A stretch of 64,000 nt of DNA from Ricinus communis. Taxonomy: Eukaryota > Streptophyta > Magnoliopsida > Malpighiales > Euphorbiaceae. Under the pieces are notes generated by a model. That model saw nothing but the letters and a program-made list of their open reading frames with translations, made no database searches and had not been told where the DNA came from. How positions within the stretch are numbered: the first letter of the stretch is position 1; each line of letters opens with the position of its first letter. Of the stretch, positions 49,295 through 62,947 are shown piece after piece. The stretch is from the NCBI RefSeq assembly GCF_019578655.1, contig NC_063263.1, positions 17,979,001 through 18,043,000 on the forward strand, written 5' to 3'. The position numbers were made by a program, and so were the translations under genes.

Positions 49295-50446
49295 ATGGTT
49301 TTCTCTTCAGTTCCAATCTATTTAGATCCTCCCAACTGGCAGCAGGTAAGATTTTCTCTTCATCGATTTCCATCCACAAACATATAGAGTTTCTTTTCTT
49401 TTATCTCTCTCCGAAAAAGAAAGGAAAACAAACAAGAGCATATATCATAAAGATTATTATTCCTATTCCTTCTGTAATCTTTTTCTTGAATATACTACAT
49501 ATAATTTCCTCTCTAATGTTACTAAATTCTTGAATTTTTCTTATTTTTTTTGGTCTTACAGCAGCAACCAAATCAACAACAAGGATTTACCAATGAAACT
49601 CCCCATTTTCCATCTCTTCCTCCTCCTCCTCCTCAAGTTGGGGGTAGCGGCGGCAGCAGTGGCAGTGGCTCGATTAGACCTGGTTCGATGGCAGATCGAG
49701 CCAGGTTAGCAAAGATACCACAGCCAGAAGCATCTTTAAAGTGTCCGAGGTGTGAATCAACAAACACCAAGTTTTGCTACTTCAATAATTATAGCCTTTC
49801 TCAACCTCGTCACTTTTGCAAGACTTGCCGGCGATACTGGACTAGAGGCGGTGCTCTTAGAAATGTTCCAGTAGGAGGTGGATGCAGGAGAAACAAGAAA
49901 AGCAAAAGCCAAAGTAACTCAAAGACTCCAGTTTCTAATACTAATGAAAGGCGAATGGGTTCAAATTCAAGCTCAACAAGTGCAGTTCCTTCAGATATTA
50001 TAAGCCATTTGCCTCCACAATCGAGTCATCAGTTACCTTTCTTTTCTTCTTTGCATAACCTTACTCAATTTGGTGTAGGCAATATTGGGTTAAACTTTGG
50101 AGGAATTCAAACAAGTGGTGCTAATGGACAAGCTGACATGGGATTATTTCAAATAGGAAGTAATAATAATTCAGGCATGACTAGTAGTGCTATGTTATCA
50201 AATGGAGGAATGCAACAATTCCCTTTCTTTGAGCCACCGCCAGCTACTGGGTTATATCCATTTCATCAAAGTGATCAAGGTATAGAAGCATCACCATCTT
50301 CCATGCTAGGTGATAATAGTCAGCTTATTCCATCAATGACTTCTTCAAGCTCTAGGGTTTCTCAGTCACCTCCAGTGAAGATGGAAGATAGTAACCAACA
50401 AGGGTTAAACTTACCGGTAGTTTCTTGGTATCTCAGAGATCAATAA
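49295..50446 (+). CDS. Dof zinc-finger transcription factor
   Basis: Exon 1 is 49295-49345, encoding [17 protein letters not shown], and exon 2 is 49562-50446, with a phase-0 GT-AG intron of 216 bp. The 311-aa product has one Dof C2C2 zinc finger with Cys78, Cys81, Cys103 and Cys106, followed by [20 protein letters not shown]. It binds AAAG-core DNA in the nucleus. The MVFSS start, the [15 protein letters not shown] linker and the short first exon place it with the plant DOF1.1 (OBP2)/DOF2.4/DOF3.6/DOF5.1 group, which includes regulators of vascular development and secondary metabolism. The rest is a Gln/Ser/Asn-rich activation-type region ending VVSWYLRDQ. The exact orthologue is not decided here. 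The exon 2 acceptor is a tandem CAGCAG, so one Gln may be gained or lost. No stops or shifts. Confidence 0.95.
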
Positions 50447-52282
50447 TCAGCACTGGAGAGGAAACAGATTTTTCAGGTCCCAACTCTTCTTCCACTTAGC
50501 CATCTCTTATAATTTACACTTGATCGATCGTTTCCTGATTGAAGAACGTTCTAAGCTCAAAACTCTATCCCTATAGAGCATTTGCTACTTAGCGATAATT
50601 TGACGTAAAATTAAGTTGCATTGCATATACGCAACGCACGATCTACTGAAAACCCAGCTTAACTTGCCAGTTCCAACCCTCAAAAAACGGTGACATTGCG
50701 CGCTTGAGTTCAATGAGGAGCTGCCTCTCTTGATCATACGATCCGAGGGAAAGATGGCAGCAAAAAATGGTAGAATTAATGTTTACTTTAAATTTGTTTC
50801 CTGCTTTGTTTGTTTCAGTCGTGTTTCTGGTCTGTATTATTTTATGGCTTGTTTGAGAGTTTGTGTAACGAGAGAGATGATGGTGTTTGTTATACCTGAC
50901 ATGGTCATGCTGAACTATTATATCAAGATAACGCATCTTTGTCTTCATTGCGTTATTTTAATTATCTACATCGTTAATTCATCAAACCCAAAAGTGAAAT
51001 GTTTCTGCAGATCAATGAGCCAACTAACCTAAATTCTTCAGAGATAAGTGAAAGAAGAAAAGCTAACTCTGTAGCACTGACCCATATACCTGATATGCAG
51101 TGGGTAAAGAGTATCAGTATCTCGATTATAGTGCAGTTGTAGTTGAAGCAGCTTTTAAGATTCAAGCTCCAAGTTTTAGCTTGTATTAAAGTTTAAGTGA
51201 TCTTCATGAGAGGCAGCTAAAGTAGTTTAATATTGTTGTTATTATATATCTTCAAAACTAGGAGAAATAGTCTAAACTAATCACATGCACCAGACTGAAA
51301 ATTGTTACTGTTAACTCTCTCTCTCTCTCTCTCTCCGTTCTCTTGTCATCTGCTTTCCATTTCCCATAAATTTCCAAAATCCTCTAAATGTAGCAAAACT
51401 AGAATACCCAGAAAACTCCTTCTTGTCTTACACTTATACATGATTTTTATCTGATGGAGAGAGAGAGAGTTCCGTACTATTCTGTTCAGTCTTTTAACTA
51501 CCCGAGAAAACTATTATTACCTTACTCCATGACATAATCTATGTAAATCCGTGTAGACGGAGAGAGAGAGAAAGAAGGTAATGATTTTGTAATTATAAAG
51601 AAGGTACGTACTCATTGTTGTTGCTACAGTTAAGTTTGGTGAGTGCGAGAGAGTGAGAGAAAGTTGGAAGTGAAGGACAAATTAAAGGGTCGAGAAATGG
51701 AATACATAGAAAACGCCAAGAATTCCCCTGAAAACCATGCAATATTTTCCATTTTCAACCAACCAAGCCCCTAGTAATATGTGTTCTAGAATTTCTTTAT
51801 CAGCAGACTTTGAGAGCTCAAAATTAAGCTATGGTCACAGTCAAAACAAGTAGTAGTGGCGACCTTTTGATGATGCTTTTTTTTGTTTTTCCTGATTAGC
51901 AATATTTTGACTCATATTATCAAAATGAGGGGAAAACCAACTTGATAAGAAAAAAAACCCTCTCCCTCACCCTAAACTAAGTAAAGAAACTAGAGCTTGA
52001 ACAAGAACGATTGGAAAAAGAAAATGCAATATTGCCACATTGATGTAATGAATTTATCTATATATGCTAGTATTAGAAATTTAATAGTCCAGTACTTGGT
52101 AATGTGTGGTCTAGTATATAGTATAAAGAAGACAAAGTAATCAAGGATTTGCTTTTCTCGGGTCCAAGGCTGCTGTAGGAACGAATAAAGCTTATATAAG
52201 ACCAGAATAGACACAACACAACACAAGCCACAAAGCTCCTCTTTCTTTCTCTCTTTAACATGGACAGTTGGTAATGGGAGAC

Positions 52283-52283
<1 letters not shown>
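50447..52283. other. 3' flank of the Dof gene and intergenic DNA
   Basis: 50447 to about 51240 is relatively non-repetitive and probably contains the 3' UTR. A (CT)n run is at 51315-51334. Frames of 100 codons at 50643-51032 are on both strands and lack domains, so neither is called. Confidence 0.5.
51315..51334. repeat. (CT)n microsatellite
   Basis: About ten CT units. Confidence 0.9.

Positions 52284-52343
<60 letters not shown>
52284..52343. repeat. (TA)n microsatellite, about 30 units
   Basis: Sixty bases of perfect TA repeat. It makes the minus-strand frames at 51990-52630 read as runs of Ile-Tyr, which explains those frames. Confidence 0.97.
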
Positions 52344-52347
<4 letters not shown>

Positions 52348-55300
52348 GAACACAGTTCATACATTTATGTGGGGATGTTAAATATAATAAAGAAGAAGAA
52401 GAAGAAGGAGAAGAAGAAGAAGAGATAAAGAAAAGTGATTGCTTTTGTTGGTGGGGCGATGTTAGTATAGACGAACATGAGCAATCAAAGGCTGGCTCGG
52501 AATTCCATAATCTACTCACTCTCCCTCTCTCTCTCTTCACACTCTGTAGTATATGTTCTGTTCTACGAAGGCCACTTTGATTGATGTCCAAGATGTTTGA
52601 TTTCTCCTCTGTTAGTTTTGCCATTTTCACCCAACACCTTTCTTCCTTTTAACGAATTCACTTTTTTTTTTTTTTATATATTTTAATTTTTACTTTATAT
52701 TTATAATTATAAAATTTTATAAAACAGTTTTATTTTAATTATTTAACTTTAATTTTAGTTACAATTTAATCACCTTGCTAATAAAAAAATTGACGTTATA
52801 TGACTAAAATAAAATTAAATGACTAAAGTGAAACAAATTAAATTTTGTAACTAAAATAAAACTAAATATAAAATTTAATTATCATCTATATCATTATCTC
52901 AATTATGCGATATTATTATTTTTTTTTAAAAACCATTTTATAATATTATGTAATGATTGTTATTAATAAAATAAAAATTACTTTACAAATAATAAAATCA
53001 CCATAAAATTTCGCAATATAAAGTGTCATATACAATGTAAATCATATAGTGTTATTATACATTGTATTTGTATGATTAAAATAGAGTAAATCTATGATGT
53101 TTGTAAGATAATCTAATCAAAAAGTTGTTGAAGTTCTCAAATGAAAATATCCGGAAAATTATATAAACCCACTTAATTTTATTATTTTATGTCTTAGAAT
53201 TTGATTTCTTTTGGCCATATTAGCAATGTTCGACTTTAACAGAGGTGTTCTTTTGAATAACCAAACTCTTGTTTCCTTTCCCTTATGCTTTTGGTTCATC
53301 ATTGATCATGAAATGCCGTTTTGGGATATTGGAGTACAAAGAATAAGCTCCTTATCTTTTAACTTTTAACTTTTAACTTACCTCCTGATCGTATTCTTCA
53401 TTTAAATCTCACTATCATCTGTTTTTGAGTTGCGGGGACTTTTTTTTACTCTTATTCTTAATTCTTAAAATATAAATTGGACTATCTTATCTTTCTTTAA
53501 AATATATTAACGTATTAAATTTAAGAAAAATTGAATATATATATATATATATATAATTCAATAAAAAAAAGTATACTTGACAATGTATCCTATAAATTGA
53601 GAAAATTTTATTAATTTATCAAAAATACTAATTATATTTCAATAAACTAATATTAAAATATAATTAATATATTACTTTTTAAGATTAAGAATCATTATTA
53701 TTAAATGATATTGATTTATTAGTAAATATAACAATTACATATTTTTTAAGATTAAAATCTTTATTTAATTAGAAAATAAGTATACTAATTAATGCATTAA
53801 TAAAATTTTAATACTATTAATATAATAATTCAAATAAATATAAAATTTATATATTATGATGTACATATCATTATCATGCTTATATGTCAAAAGTAAATAT
53901 ACATATGAAAATAATTATGTTTATGAAAAAATTATATACATAAATTAATTAATTATATATAGAGAGACAGAGATCTAATTTGTTACATCTTATATGTAAT
54001 AGGTGCATTGTGTTAGCAATTTATTAGGATTTAGCTAATATTGGGAAACATTAAATTGTTCACTAAAGAAGCCTTCAATAAGCCCTATAAGCTTCTATTT
54101 TATTCAAACTAACTTTTAACAACAATAATTTATTAATGTAAGTTTAAATCTCAAATAAAGGAACTTAATCTCTCATTAATAAATGCAATTAACACATCAA
54201 AAGATAATCAGGTCAAAAGTAGGACTAACAATCCTTTAAAGATATATATTTTATTGTCTTAATTATTATATGTTAACAACTTCAATATTTGAAGTTTTGA
54301 CAGAATATTATTGGCTTTTTATGTGTTCCTTTGCTTGGTACCTAAAAACTCTTTAGTATCGGAACTAAAAATTCATCAAATTTTCATTTTATAGGAGATT
54401 AGTATTATTACAAAACAACAAAAAATTAGAAATAGCATAGATATATAATTATAATAATTTGTCATTGGGAAAAAGGATAGGTGTAAGTAAAAAATATAGA
54501 TTTAAAAAAAAAATACATAATACTCATCAATTTATTCTAAGTCTTAGTCTTTAGTTATTTTCTTTATATTGTTATATATATATATATATATATTTCTTTT
54601 TCATTATTTTTAATATTATATCAATAATATTGATGAAATAGAAGTAATTATAAGAAAGAAAAAGAGAATTAAGTAATAAAATAATATTTTCTGTAATATT
54701 GATTAAAAATTTTGTATAAAATTAATAGTTTCAAGTCAATGATGTTTAGAAGACAAGAATTGTGTTAAAATAGGTTTGTTGGAAAAAAAAGTACACTTAT
54801 TTGCTCGAGGCAGCAATAGTGCTTAAAACGACAAGAATAAAGGGCGATGTTATGTGTCGGTTGGGTCCTTATTGATTATGTAATAATTTTTTATAATTTT
54901 ATATATATTTAATTAAAATTTATTTTTTAAATTTTTTATAATTTTATATTATATTTAATTGAAATTTAAAATTATTTATTTTAAATAAAATAAAGATTAA
55001 TTTAAAATTTTATATATTTAAATTTATATAAAATTAGTTATAATTCTAACTAAATTCTAAAAAAATAGCTAAAATTTTCAAATAAATTTCACATAAGTTT
55101 GTCAATATATTTTTTAATATCAAAATACATCATTTAACTTTATCATTTCTATTTTACTTTCTTTTTCATTTATTTTTGTCAAATAAAATAAATTTTCTAA
55201 TGAATTTCAGCCAATCATAATATTATATTATTTATTGAATATATATTATATATAGTTTATAGTATTTTTTTTAACTTTAATAATACTTTTCTACAAAATA

Positions 55301-55801
55301 TTTATATAAAAGAATTAATATCGGTCCAACTAACACCATACTTAAAATATAAGATAGATCCTCCATCAAGCATTTTAGAAGAGCGTTAATAGTAAAATAT
55401 ATATCAAGTTGCTTCAAATGAAAGGGACAATTGGGTTTGGGTTTGCAATTCTCCTTTGTTTTTTCATCTTTTTTTTTTTTCTTTTACTTTAAATCTTGAA
55501 CAAGCATAAGTAGTACCTTTACCTCACTTTATTAGCATAGAGGAGTACTTGGACTACCTTCAATTTTTTCGAGAAAGAAAATTTTAGTACCGCCAATATC
55601 TTAGATCCTCACTTGAATTAAATTGCAAACTTTTTTCTCAATTTCAATTTCCCTAGATTGTTTCTTTTCAGTTGGAGCCAATCCTGTTAATTAATTAGAG
55701 AACACTCTGGTTCATATTTCAATTTCTCTTTTCAAAATAGTAGTTGGAAAGTATATGAAATATTTTCCCGAACCAAGTAATCCACTTAGTTTTAAAAGTA
55801 C
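52344..55801. other. Intergenic, no gene seen
   Basis: A (GAA)-rich run at 52388-52425, then AT-rich DNA with short (TA)n runs at 53536-53556 and 54572-54592. No supported frame. Confidence 0.55.
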
Positions 55802-56110
55802 TTAATTAGTTAACTCAAGTTTAAATATGGGAGAGGTACTGGAACTTAGAGATTTTCTCGAGTTGATACATGTATCTATCACCAAAATGAGTGTATATAT
55901 TTTTTCAGAAAGGGTGGGATTTTGTAGTGTCCTATTGGGTTTGGAAGGGAAGAGAGGGGCCGCGTGATTCATGGACGCTTTGATCTTTGAGTCTACATCC
56001 CTGTAAGCCATGCAAAGAGCTGCAAAATCTTTTCTTGCGTTGGGTGCGATGGCACACACTGTATGAACTGCTACAATCTCTAGAATGACCAAATTCCAGA
56101 AAACCAACAT
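55802..56110 (-). CDS. Unrecognised 102-codon ORF, doubtful
   Basis: ATG-initiated. It starts with a hydrophobic stretch (MLVFWNLVILEIVAVHTVC) that could be a signal or anchor, followed by APNARKDFAALCMAYRDVDS and a C-terminal part without features. GC content is higher than that of the flanks at 55910-56060. I recognise no family. It lies 0.7 kb downstream of the PUB13-type stop, on the same strand. A decayed gene fragment or chance frame is as likely as a real gene. Confidence 0.22.
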   Translation of the reverse strand: MLVFWNLVILEIVAVHTVCAIAPNARKDFAALCMAYRDVDSKIKASMNHAAPLFPSKPNRTLQNPTLSEKIYTLILVIDTCINSRKSLSSSTSPIFKLELTN

Positions 56111-56793
56111 CAGAGGTTAGTAGGAATAAATGTCAGTATGGCCCTTCAAGTGTTTGTAATGGCTTAATTCACCTGTTCTTTTTTTTTTTTTACACCATCT
56201 GGCCAATAAGTAGAGAACTTTCAGTATTTTGAATTGATTTTACGTTGCTATGGAGATTGGATTTGGACACAGCAGCTAGTGATTCTCAATCACACTATCC
56301 AGAAACATTATTTAAACATTATTTGAGACTGATCCTAACTTGATGTTTAAGAGAAAGAGCCGACTGTAGTGAAGCAATTGAAAACAAATTCAGATGGCAA
56401 AATAGAAGGTCTTCCATTTTTCTGATGATTTCTCCATTTCCATCATTCATTGATCAATATGGAACCGTGGTATCTTACATGTTTTCATTTAAATACAAGA
56501 AGCATCTCTTCAATAAAAAAAACAAGAGGATGATTACATGTTATAATGGTACAGTACATGTCCCATGCGTCGCAGAGGATCACTCTTCGTTTCTTTTCTT
56601 TCCTTCCTTTCCTTTCTTTTTCTCCCTTGATATTTTTGGTATCTTTTAAGTGTAGTCATCATCCCACACAAACAAATGAATTAACTTATATAAGGTGATC
56701 TTCCACCTCTTCCTTCAAACCAAGGCCGCCTTTTCAAGTAGATAAAAAGAAACAAAAAGACCAAAATAAGGAAAAATGGTGTAACAAAAAATG
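56111..56793 (-). other. 3' flank of the PUB13-type gene
   Basis: Contains the likely 3' UTR (about 56550-56793) and CT-rich DNA near 56580-56625. No other gene. Confidence 0.45.
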
Positions 56794-59700
56794 TCAGCTA
56801 TCAGCAGAATTCGCTGTGGATGATGGCTGTGGCTGCTGAGTTTGCGCCTCAGCTTGTGCCTGAGCTTGCTTTTGCTGCTCGACAAACCTGCTCATACACT
56901 CGAGCAATTGTCGAGCCTTCCTCTTTCCTCGGTCTGTGCCAGTTTGGGCCAAATCTACTAGTGGCCCCATTATTCCAAGCTCCTGCGCTTCAGCCAAATG
57001 TTTTTGGTCTCCAGCACACAGGTGCACCATAACTGCTGCTGCATTCTCCTTGTTTCTTGGAGATCCATTCCCAATAACTTCCACTAAAACCGGCACTGCC
57101 TCTGCAGCTCCAATGGCCGACTTCCCTTCAGGGTGGCTAGCCAGTATTGCCAATATGGCTAATGCTTCATCAACCATGCCACCACCAGGTTCTGTCAGCA
57201 GACGCATTAGTGTGGGCACAACCCCAGCCCTCACTGCCTTTCCCTTGTTCCCCTGATAGATGCACAAGTTGAAAAGTGCAGTAGCAGCATCCTTTTTACC
57301 CCTCTGCGTACCCTCACTTAGAAGTGTCACAAGTGGGGGGATGGCCCCTGAAGAACCTATTGTAACCTTATTTTCATCCACAACTGAAAGACTAAAAAGT
57401 GTGGCTGCAGCATTTTCCCGGGCTTCCATGCTGCCCTTCTTGAGCACATGAACTATACCAGGAACAGCCCCAGCTGATATGATGCTTCCTTTGTTATCTT
57501 CACATATAGATAGGTTAAGAAGTGCAGTAACCGCATGCTCTTGGGTCCGAGAATCAGGTGTTGAGAGGAGATCCACAAGGAGAGGAATTGCACCAGCTTC
57601 AGCAATAGCAACACGATTATCTGCATTGCGCTTTGCAAGAAGACGTATCTCACCTGCAGCAGATCGTTGATCTTCAGGGCTACCAGATGTGAGTTTGTGG
57701 AGGAGATTTTCTATCTTTGTACGTTCAGCAGGTGAGTAGGCAGATGTGGTTTTGTTGGATCGAGAACTGCTGGGTCGTTTTGGTGGTTCCATGCCATTTG
57801 CTTCACACCACTGAGCTATGAGGCTGCGTAGTACATAATTGGGTGTGAGAGCAGTACTATTAAGATTCTGTTGCGTCTTTGGACATGTAACGTGCCCTGC
57901 TTCCAGCCACTTCTCAATGCACGAACGCTCATACGTCTACAACAAAGAAAAAGAAAACTGTTAAACAGCCAGAGGCAGGAAGAAATACCAAGTCTCAAAT
58001 GAGTGCTTAGACAGGAGGCCAAGTCTAGGGAAGAGTTCTATCCAGACAATGTTCATGAAACCAGCCTTCCAGGCGTATACATAGTATCCAATATGTGTGG
58101 GAAGGTTTGTCTGTAGGTCATCTAAAGTGATCCTCAGATAACAAGAACCACTTTTAGATTTAACTTTTGGCTTAGACATCTCACATCGTAATCTCATTCA
58201 GCGGAGAATCCTAATGACTTGAGGCAACATGACAAGCCAATGCAATAACCACTTGATTAGCATGGCAGATCTTCAAGGCATTCCATAGTTATCTTGATGT
58301 AACAATCAATCAGAGTGAAAAATGCATTGTTTTGATTTCATAAAACAGGAGGTCCAGCATGAATATACCTGCCCAGTTGAAACAATAACAGGATCTTTCA
58401 TCAATTCCAAAGATATTGGACATCGGAAGTCATCTGGTATAACTGGGGCCTTGTGATTTGTATTAGTGGAAGTTTGTCCACTGCTGCTTGGAGGGAGGTT
58501 CTTCTCTCTTCCAGGAGCATCCATGTTGGGGTTTTCTGTTTGCACAAAATCTTTAATTTTCTTCAACAGCATCGACATTTTCTCAATATTTGCACCGGGA
58601 TCACCACCAGTAGCAGCAACCATTTCATGCAGAGCTAGTGATTCTTGTGTTAGGTCAGCTATGCCCCTCAACTGTAACTTCTCAGATGATCTTCTTAGGA
58701 CAGCTGGATCTATTGCTGCATCATTACTCTTGTTGAAAAGCAATAAGAGATCTTCATAGAGCTCAACATCAGGAGTATCAGCCCTCCCTTTGGCTCTTCT
58801 GAACTGAGCAAGGACAAGCTCAACCTGCAGAATACAAAGGAAAAGAAGCTAAGTCTTAGGACCACTTATATTCTTGCTGAATCAATGCCCTTTTCTATTC
58901 CTAATCTTTTCTTGGTTGTTGGACTTGGACATGCTAAAAAGGGCCCAAGGCTAGTCTTGAAGCATCTCATGTCCCTTTCTCAATGAATAGATCATCTCTG
59001 GATTAAAAAGAAAAAAAAAGACCATGATACCAATGCCTAATCAAGCTCGCATTGAGAAATTATATGATAATTATGATTCCCAAGTAATTATCTTGGCATC
59101 ATGCACCACAAAGGTGCAAACCGATTAAAATAATATAAGGTAGGACAGAAGGGCATCTTGTTGGATTCTTAGTTGCACTCTAAATGAAAGCAACCACAAT
59201 AGTACAATAACGTTTACCTGTTCTTTAACTTCATCTGATATGTCAAGGTTTTCATATGAAATTCCACTTAGGGCTTGTTCCAATTGAGCTGTCACCTCAT
59301 GGTATTTATCCATAATTTGTTCCCTCTTCAAGACCTTCAAGCAGGATAAAAGTAATAATTTTAAGAAAACAAAAAAAGGCATATGCTTGAAGCAGTCTAT
59401 GATGCCAAGGTACATAGTGAATGGAAAATCATCAATCATCAGTTGAGATATACATTATAGTGAAGAAACTAAAAATGGATGCAAATGCAAATGCATATGT
59501 ATATGTAACAAATATCAAGTATTGTGATGCTAAAGAAAACATGTTATCATTTGGCCGTATATGCTTAAAAAATTTTAACAAGTTCTATTGATTAATTCAT
59601 GATATTTAATCTGCTTGTTCAGATTAGGGATGGGAAATACCTATAAATACCATCACAGAACATGCACATTTATAATACTTCATTATAGCGAAAACTGATC

Positions 59701-60976
59701 TAATTGAAACTTAATTTGCCAAATTACTAACAATAAGGAAATATGAGGAGAGGAGACCTACTTCCTTGTGCTAATAAACTTTCCCTCTTTAACACTCTAA
59801 CCACCAGAGCAAAAAATCAATATCCCCATGTTTGAAGAAAACAGTTGCAAGTGCATCTTTGATCCCAAGAATCAAAGTAGCAGGCCAGCAGCAATTAACA
59901 AAAAAATAGTAAGAACTTTATATGCTTGTATGATAAAAACATACGTTAAAAGTGAGTCTCTAATGTTCTGAATCAACCCCGGAAAGAAGAAAAAGGAACA
60001 TCCAAGTTTTAGATACATGATTGAGAACCCAAGGCCAAAAAACCATATTAAAAACCTTGAACCAATTTCGTAAAAAAGGAATTGGGATCACCTCATTAGA
60101 GTCCAAATAATCAAGCAAGGAAAAAAAAAAACAGAGATTGTAAATATATTTAAAAGAGAACGTAATAAGAGACAAGATCATACCCGAATAATCCATATCT
60201 ATAAAATCTAGATAAGAAACGCTTAATGGAGCCAAAAGGGATTATTCTCATTCATTATTAATAAGAGGATAACATTAAGTGAAGAATCTAATTCCAAGAT
60301 TCATACTTTGAAAAGAGACACTCAAGAAATTCAAAGTACAAAAACATTCTATCTTTTATTAAAATCCCAGTGGCAAAATGCTGCTGCACTGCAGGTGATT
60401 CAAATTTATCAGAAAACAGAAACCCAAAAGGAACATTCTTTTGACTTTTGAACAAATTGGCATCTACATACTCAGATTTTTTTATAATCAAGAAATACAC
60501 AGTTGCAAGCATGAAAAATATTCCGATTTTTTCATCATGTAGATTACAACACAAGAAGAACCAAATTCACTAGTCTTAGTTGACCCTCTTTAAATTATCC
60601 AAAACAAATAAACACCAAGCAAGATTACTCAAATTCATTTCTTTAACCAAACAGATCCACATCCAAACAAATTTTAAAAGAGAGAGAAAGAAGACATACA
60701 GACCAGGTAAATCTTGCTGCCTTCACTGCCATCACGAAGCAAATCTTTAGCGGAATGCAGAGCAACTTTTAAAGCAAGTAAAGCTTTGAAAGTTTGTTCT
60801 TGAATTGGTTCTTTACTTTCTTTAATCTCTTCAAACATTGGTATTAATAGCTTCAATCTTCTTGCTAAATTGCAGTACTGTTTCTTCACCGTACTTCTAT
60901 ACTCTGAAATCGATGCTATTTCATTCACTGTCTCTATCAAACTCTCCACCAACGCTCCTTTTTCTTGATCCTCCAT
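56794..60976 (-). CDS. PUB13: U-box and ARM-repeat E3 ubiquitin ligase, PUB13 type
   Basis: Four exons: 60704-60976, 59218-59334, 58369-58824 and 56794-57936, all in phase 0 with GT-AG introns of 1369, 393 and 432 bp. The 662-aa product compares with 660 aa for Arabidopsis PUB13. The N-terminal UND helical domain covers about residues 1-240; a low-complexity linker follows. The U-box at about 256-330 opens [18 protein letters not shown], then [15 protein letters not shown] and TCPKTQ. ARM repeats run from about 360 to 640 (for example [20 protein letters not shown] and [17 protein letters not shown]). A Gln/Ala-rich tail ends the protein. It transfers ubiquitin from an E2; in Arabidopsis PUB12/13 act on the FLS2 immune receptor and in flowering and stress control (family knowledge). 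No damaged domain is seen. PUB14 is the nearest alternative, but the start [17 protein letters not shown] fits PUB13. Confidence 0.95.
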
Positions 60977-61435
60977 TTCAGACTACTAGATCTCAGTCGC
61001 CCACTTGATAAAAAAGCACCCTTTTTTCTTTTTGCTTATCGTGTGGATTCTGGGCAAGTGCTTAGTGAAATGCCATGGTCGTCTTCTCTCTCCAGTCTCC
61101 ACGAAGGACTCTTTCTTTAGACAGAGAAAGATAGAAAGTTGCAGAGAAGAAAGAGAGAGAAAGAGAGTTATGTGGCGCGGCTGACATGTAGGTTGGGTTA
61201 AGAGGACCTGCCTGGCTTGGCTAAATGACTTGGTTGTGTTTGTGGGTTTTTACCGTACGATGGCAGGGTTAGTTGAAACGGTTAAACTAGTGCCGGACGT
61301 GTGGTAACTGTATATTACTGTGGGTGAGGTGAGCAGTTTCCGACAAGGATTTAGGAAAGTGGATATTTCAACGGAATAAAATGTGATCTTGCTTTTCCTT
61401 GCTGTCTTTGCGCGTCTTTGTCTTTTTCCTTTTTC
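60977..61435 (-). promoter_or_regulatory. Upstream region of the PUB13-type gene
   Basis: Non-repetitive, moderately GC-rich DNA with GA/CT-rich parts at 61100-61165, compatible with a 5' UTR and core promoter. No strong TATA word lies within 300 bp; one TTTATAAAA at about 61466-61476 (minus strand) is a distant possibility. A 4-codon upstream ORF occurs near 61072. Confidence 0.4.
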
Positions 61436-62947
61436 TTCAAATAAATAAATAAAATTAATAATTATTTTATAAAAGTGATTTCATTTTGAAAGACGATTAT
61501 TTTCTAGACTGAATTAAATTAAAATAAAATAATTTTGTTTTAAGAGATGGTTATTTCTAGATTTAAACAAATATTGATAAATGTAATAGTAATAATTCAA
61601 ATATATTTTATAAACATTTATATCAATCCATCGACTATTAATTAGTTATCTGCTATCATCAATTAGGTGCACTCATCAACTAAATTAAATAAAAGAGTTT
61701 ATAATATAATTAAATTTTTATATTTAATAAGTGGGAATATAATTTTGGTGATTTTTTACAACTAAGACAGTTGGCTAAATCTTTTAGTTGATAAAAAATT
61801 AAATTTTTAAATAAATTATTAGATTTTCATATTGAGAAGTTTATTAGAGGTAAAATAAACATTAAAAAAAAAGAAACTGTGTTCCAATTTATTTATTTTT
61901 TATATGTCAAAAAAAAATAATGCATATGACGATTAAAAGATAAATTGACAATAATTAGTAGTTTTTGTTAAATAATTAACGGTGAATTAATAGTATTTGA
62001 CATAAACTTTTTAAATTTTATATAAAATAAGAATGTATTAAATGATTTCGTGTATAATTAATATGTTTTTTTTTTCTAAAGAAAAAGTAAGAGAAGATTG
62101 TATAAAGTTTCACTTAATGATTAATGAAAAGAGGGAGAGAAAGAGAGGTTGACAAGTAAGCACTACCTAATCCGACGTCCTCATAGCTCAGGAAGCATAG
62201 ATGACGGAACATAACATGCAATGCAACCCCAAGTAAAGGGGACAACCAAAATATCATATTACACACTGATATTTATACCCTGTTTTTCGTTTCACTTTAA
62301 GAGTCCACTTTCACTTTCCACATTAATTTAAAACAAGTAATTATTTTTCAGTTAATGTTATTAAATTTTAATATTTTTTTATAAAATTATGTTAATATTT
62401 TTAATATACATGTAATAACTTAAATAAAAGATTTATCAACTTATTTATTATATCATTTTATTTTAATAGAATTTAAATTTTTTCATCTAATTTTATAATT
62501 TATTATTTTAATGATAAATATTAATTAATGAAAAATATATTTAGTAATTATTTATTAAAAATAGCAATTAAAAAATAGACTATATATTGGGACGAATGAG
62601 AAAAGATAAATGGACTATTAAAATGAGACGAGATAATAATATAGTTATGAAGGTTTAGTTAATAAGAAAAAGAATAAAGAGAAAGAAAAGACAATGCACA
62701 GACGCATTCTTCTAATGTAATTATGCTGCAACAATCTAATATCCTTGTCTACAACGTGCGGGGCACTATGACCTACTGAGATGATGGACGGATGGGAACT
62801 AGAGACATCCGGCCCTCAGAATTCACCGTTAAGTTTCAATTGGATTGAAGGATCAAATTGCTCCCTCCACTTGTCTCAAAAAATATCTTCATCATCATCC
62901 TCAAATTCAAATAGTAATTTTTCGGAGAAAACAAAATTAATTTAAGT
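61436..62947. other. Intergenic, no gene seen
   Basis: AT-rich with decayed repeat words (CAATCCATCGACTATTAATT near 61625). The unique, less AT-rich patches at 62150-62260 and 62690-62830 hold no supported frame. Confidence 0.5.

Noticed and set aside
51990..52630. Two overlapping minus-strand frames of 124 and 185 codons
   Set aside because: They run through a 60-bp (TA)n microsatellite and a (GAA)n tract and read as Ile-Tyr and Ser runs; no domain outside the repeats.
56820..57670. Plus-strand frames of 60-106 codons
   Set aside because: Antisense shadows of the ARM-repeat exon of the PUB13-type gene.
59960..60554. Minus-strand frames of 91 and 88 codons
   Set aside because: They lie within intron 1 of the PUB13-type gene, are hydrophobic AT-rich frames and do not match the protein.
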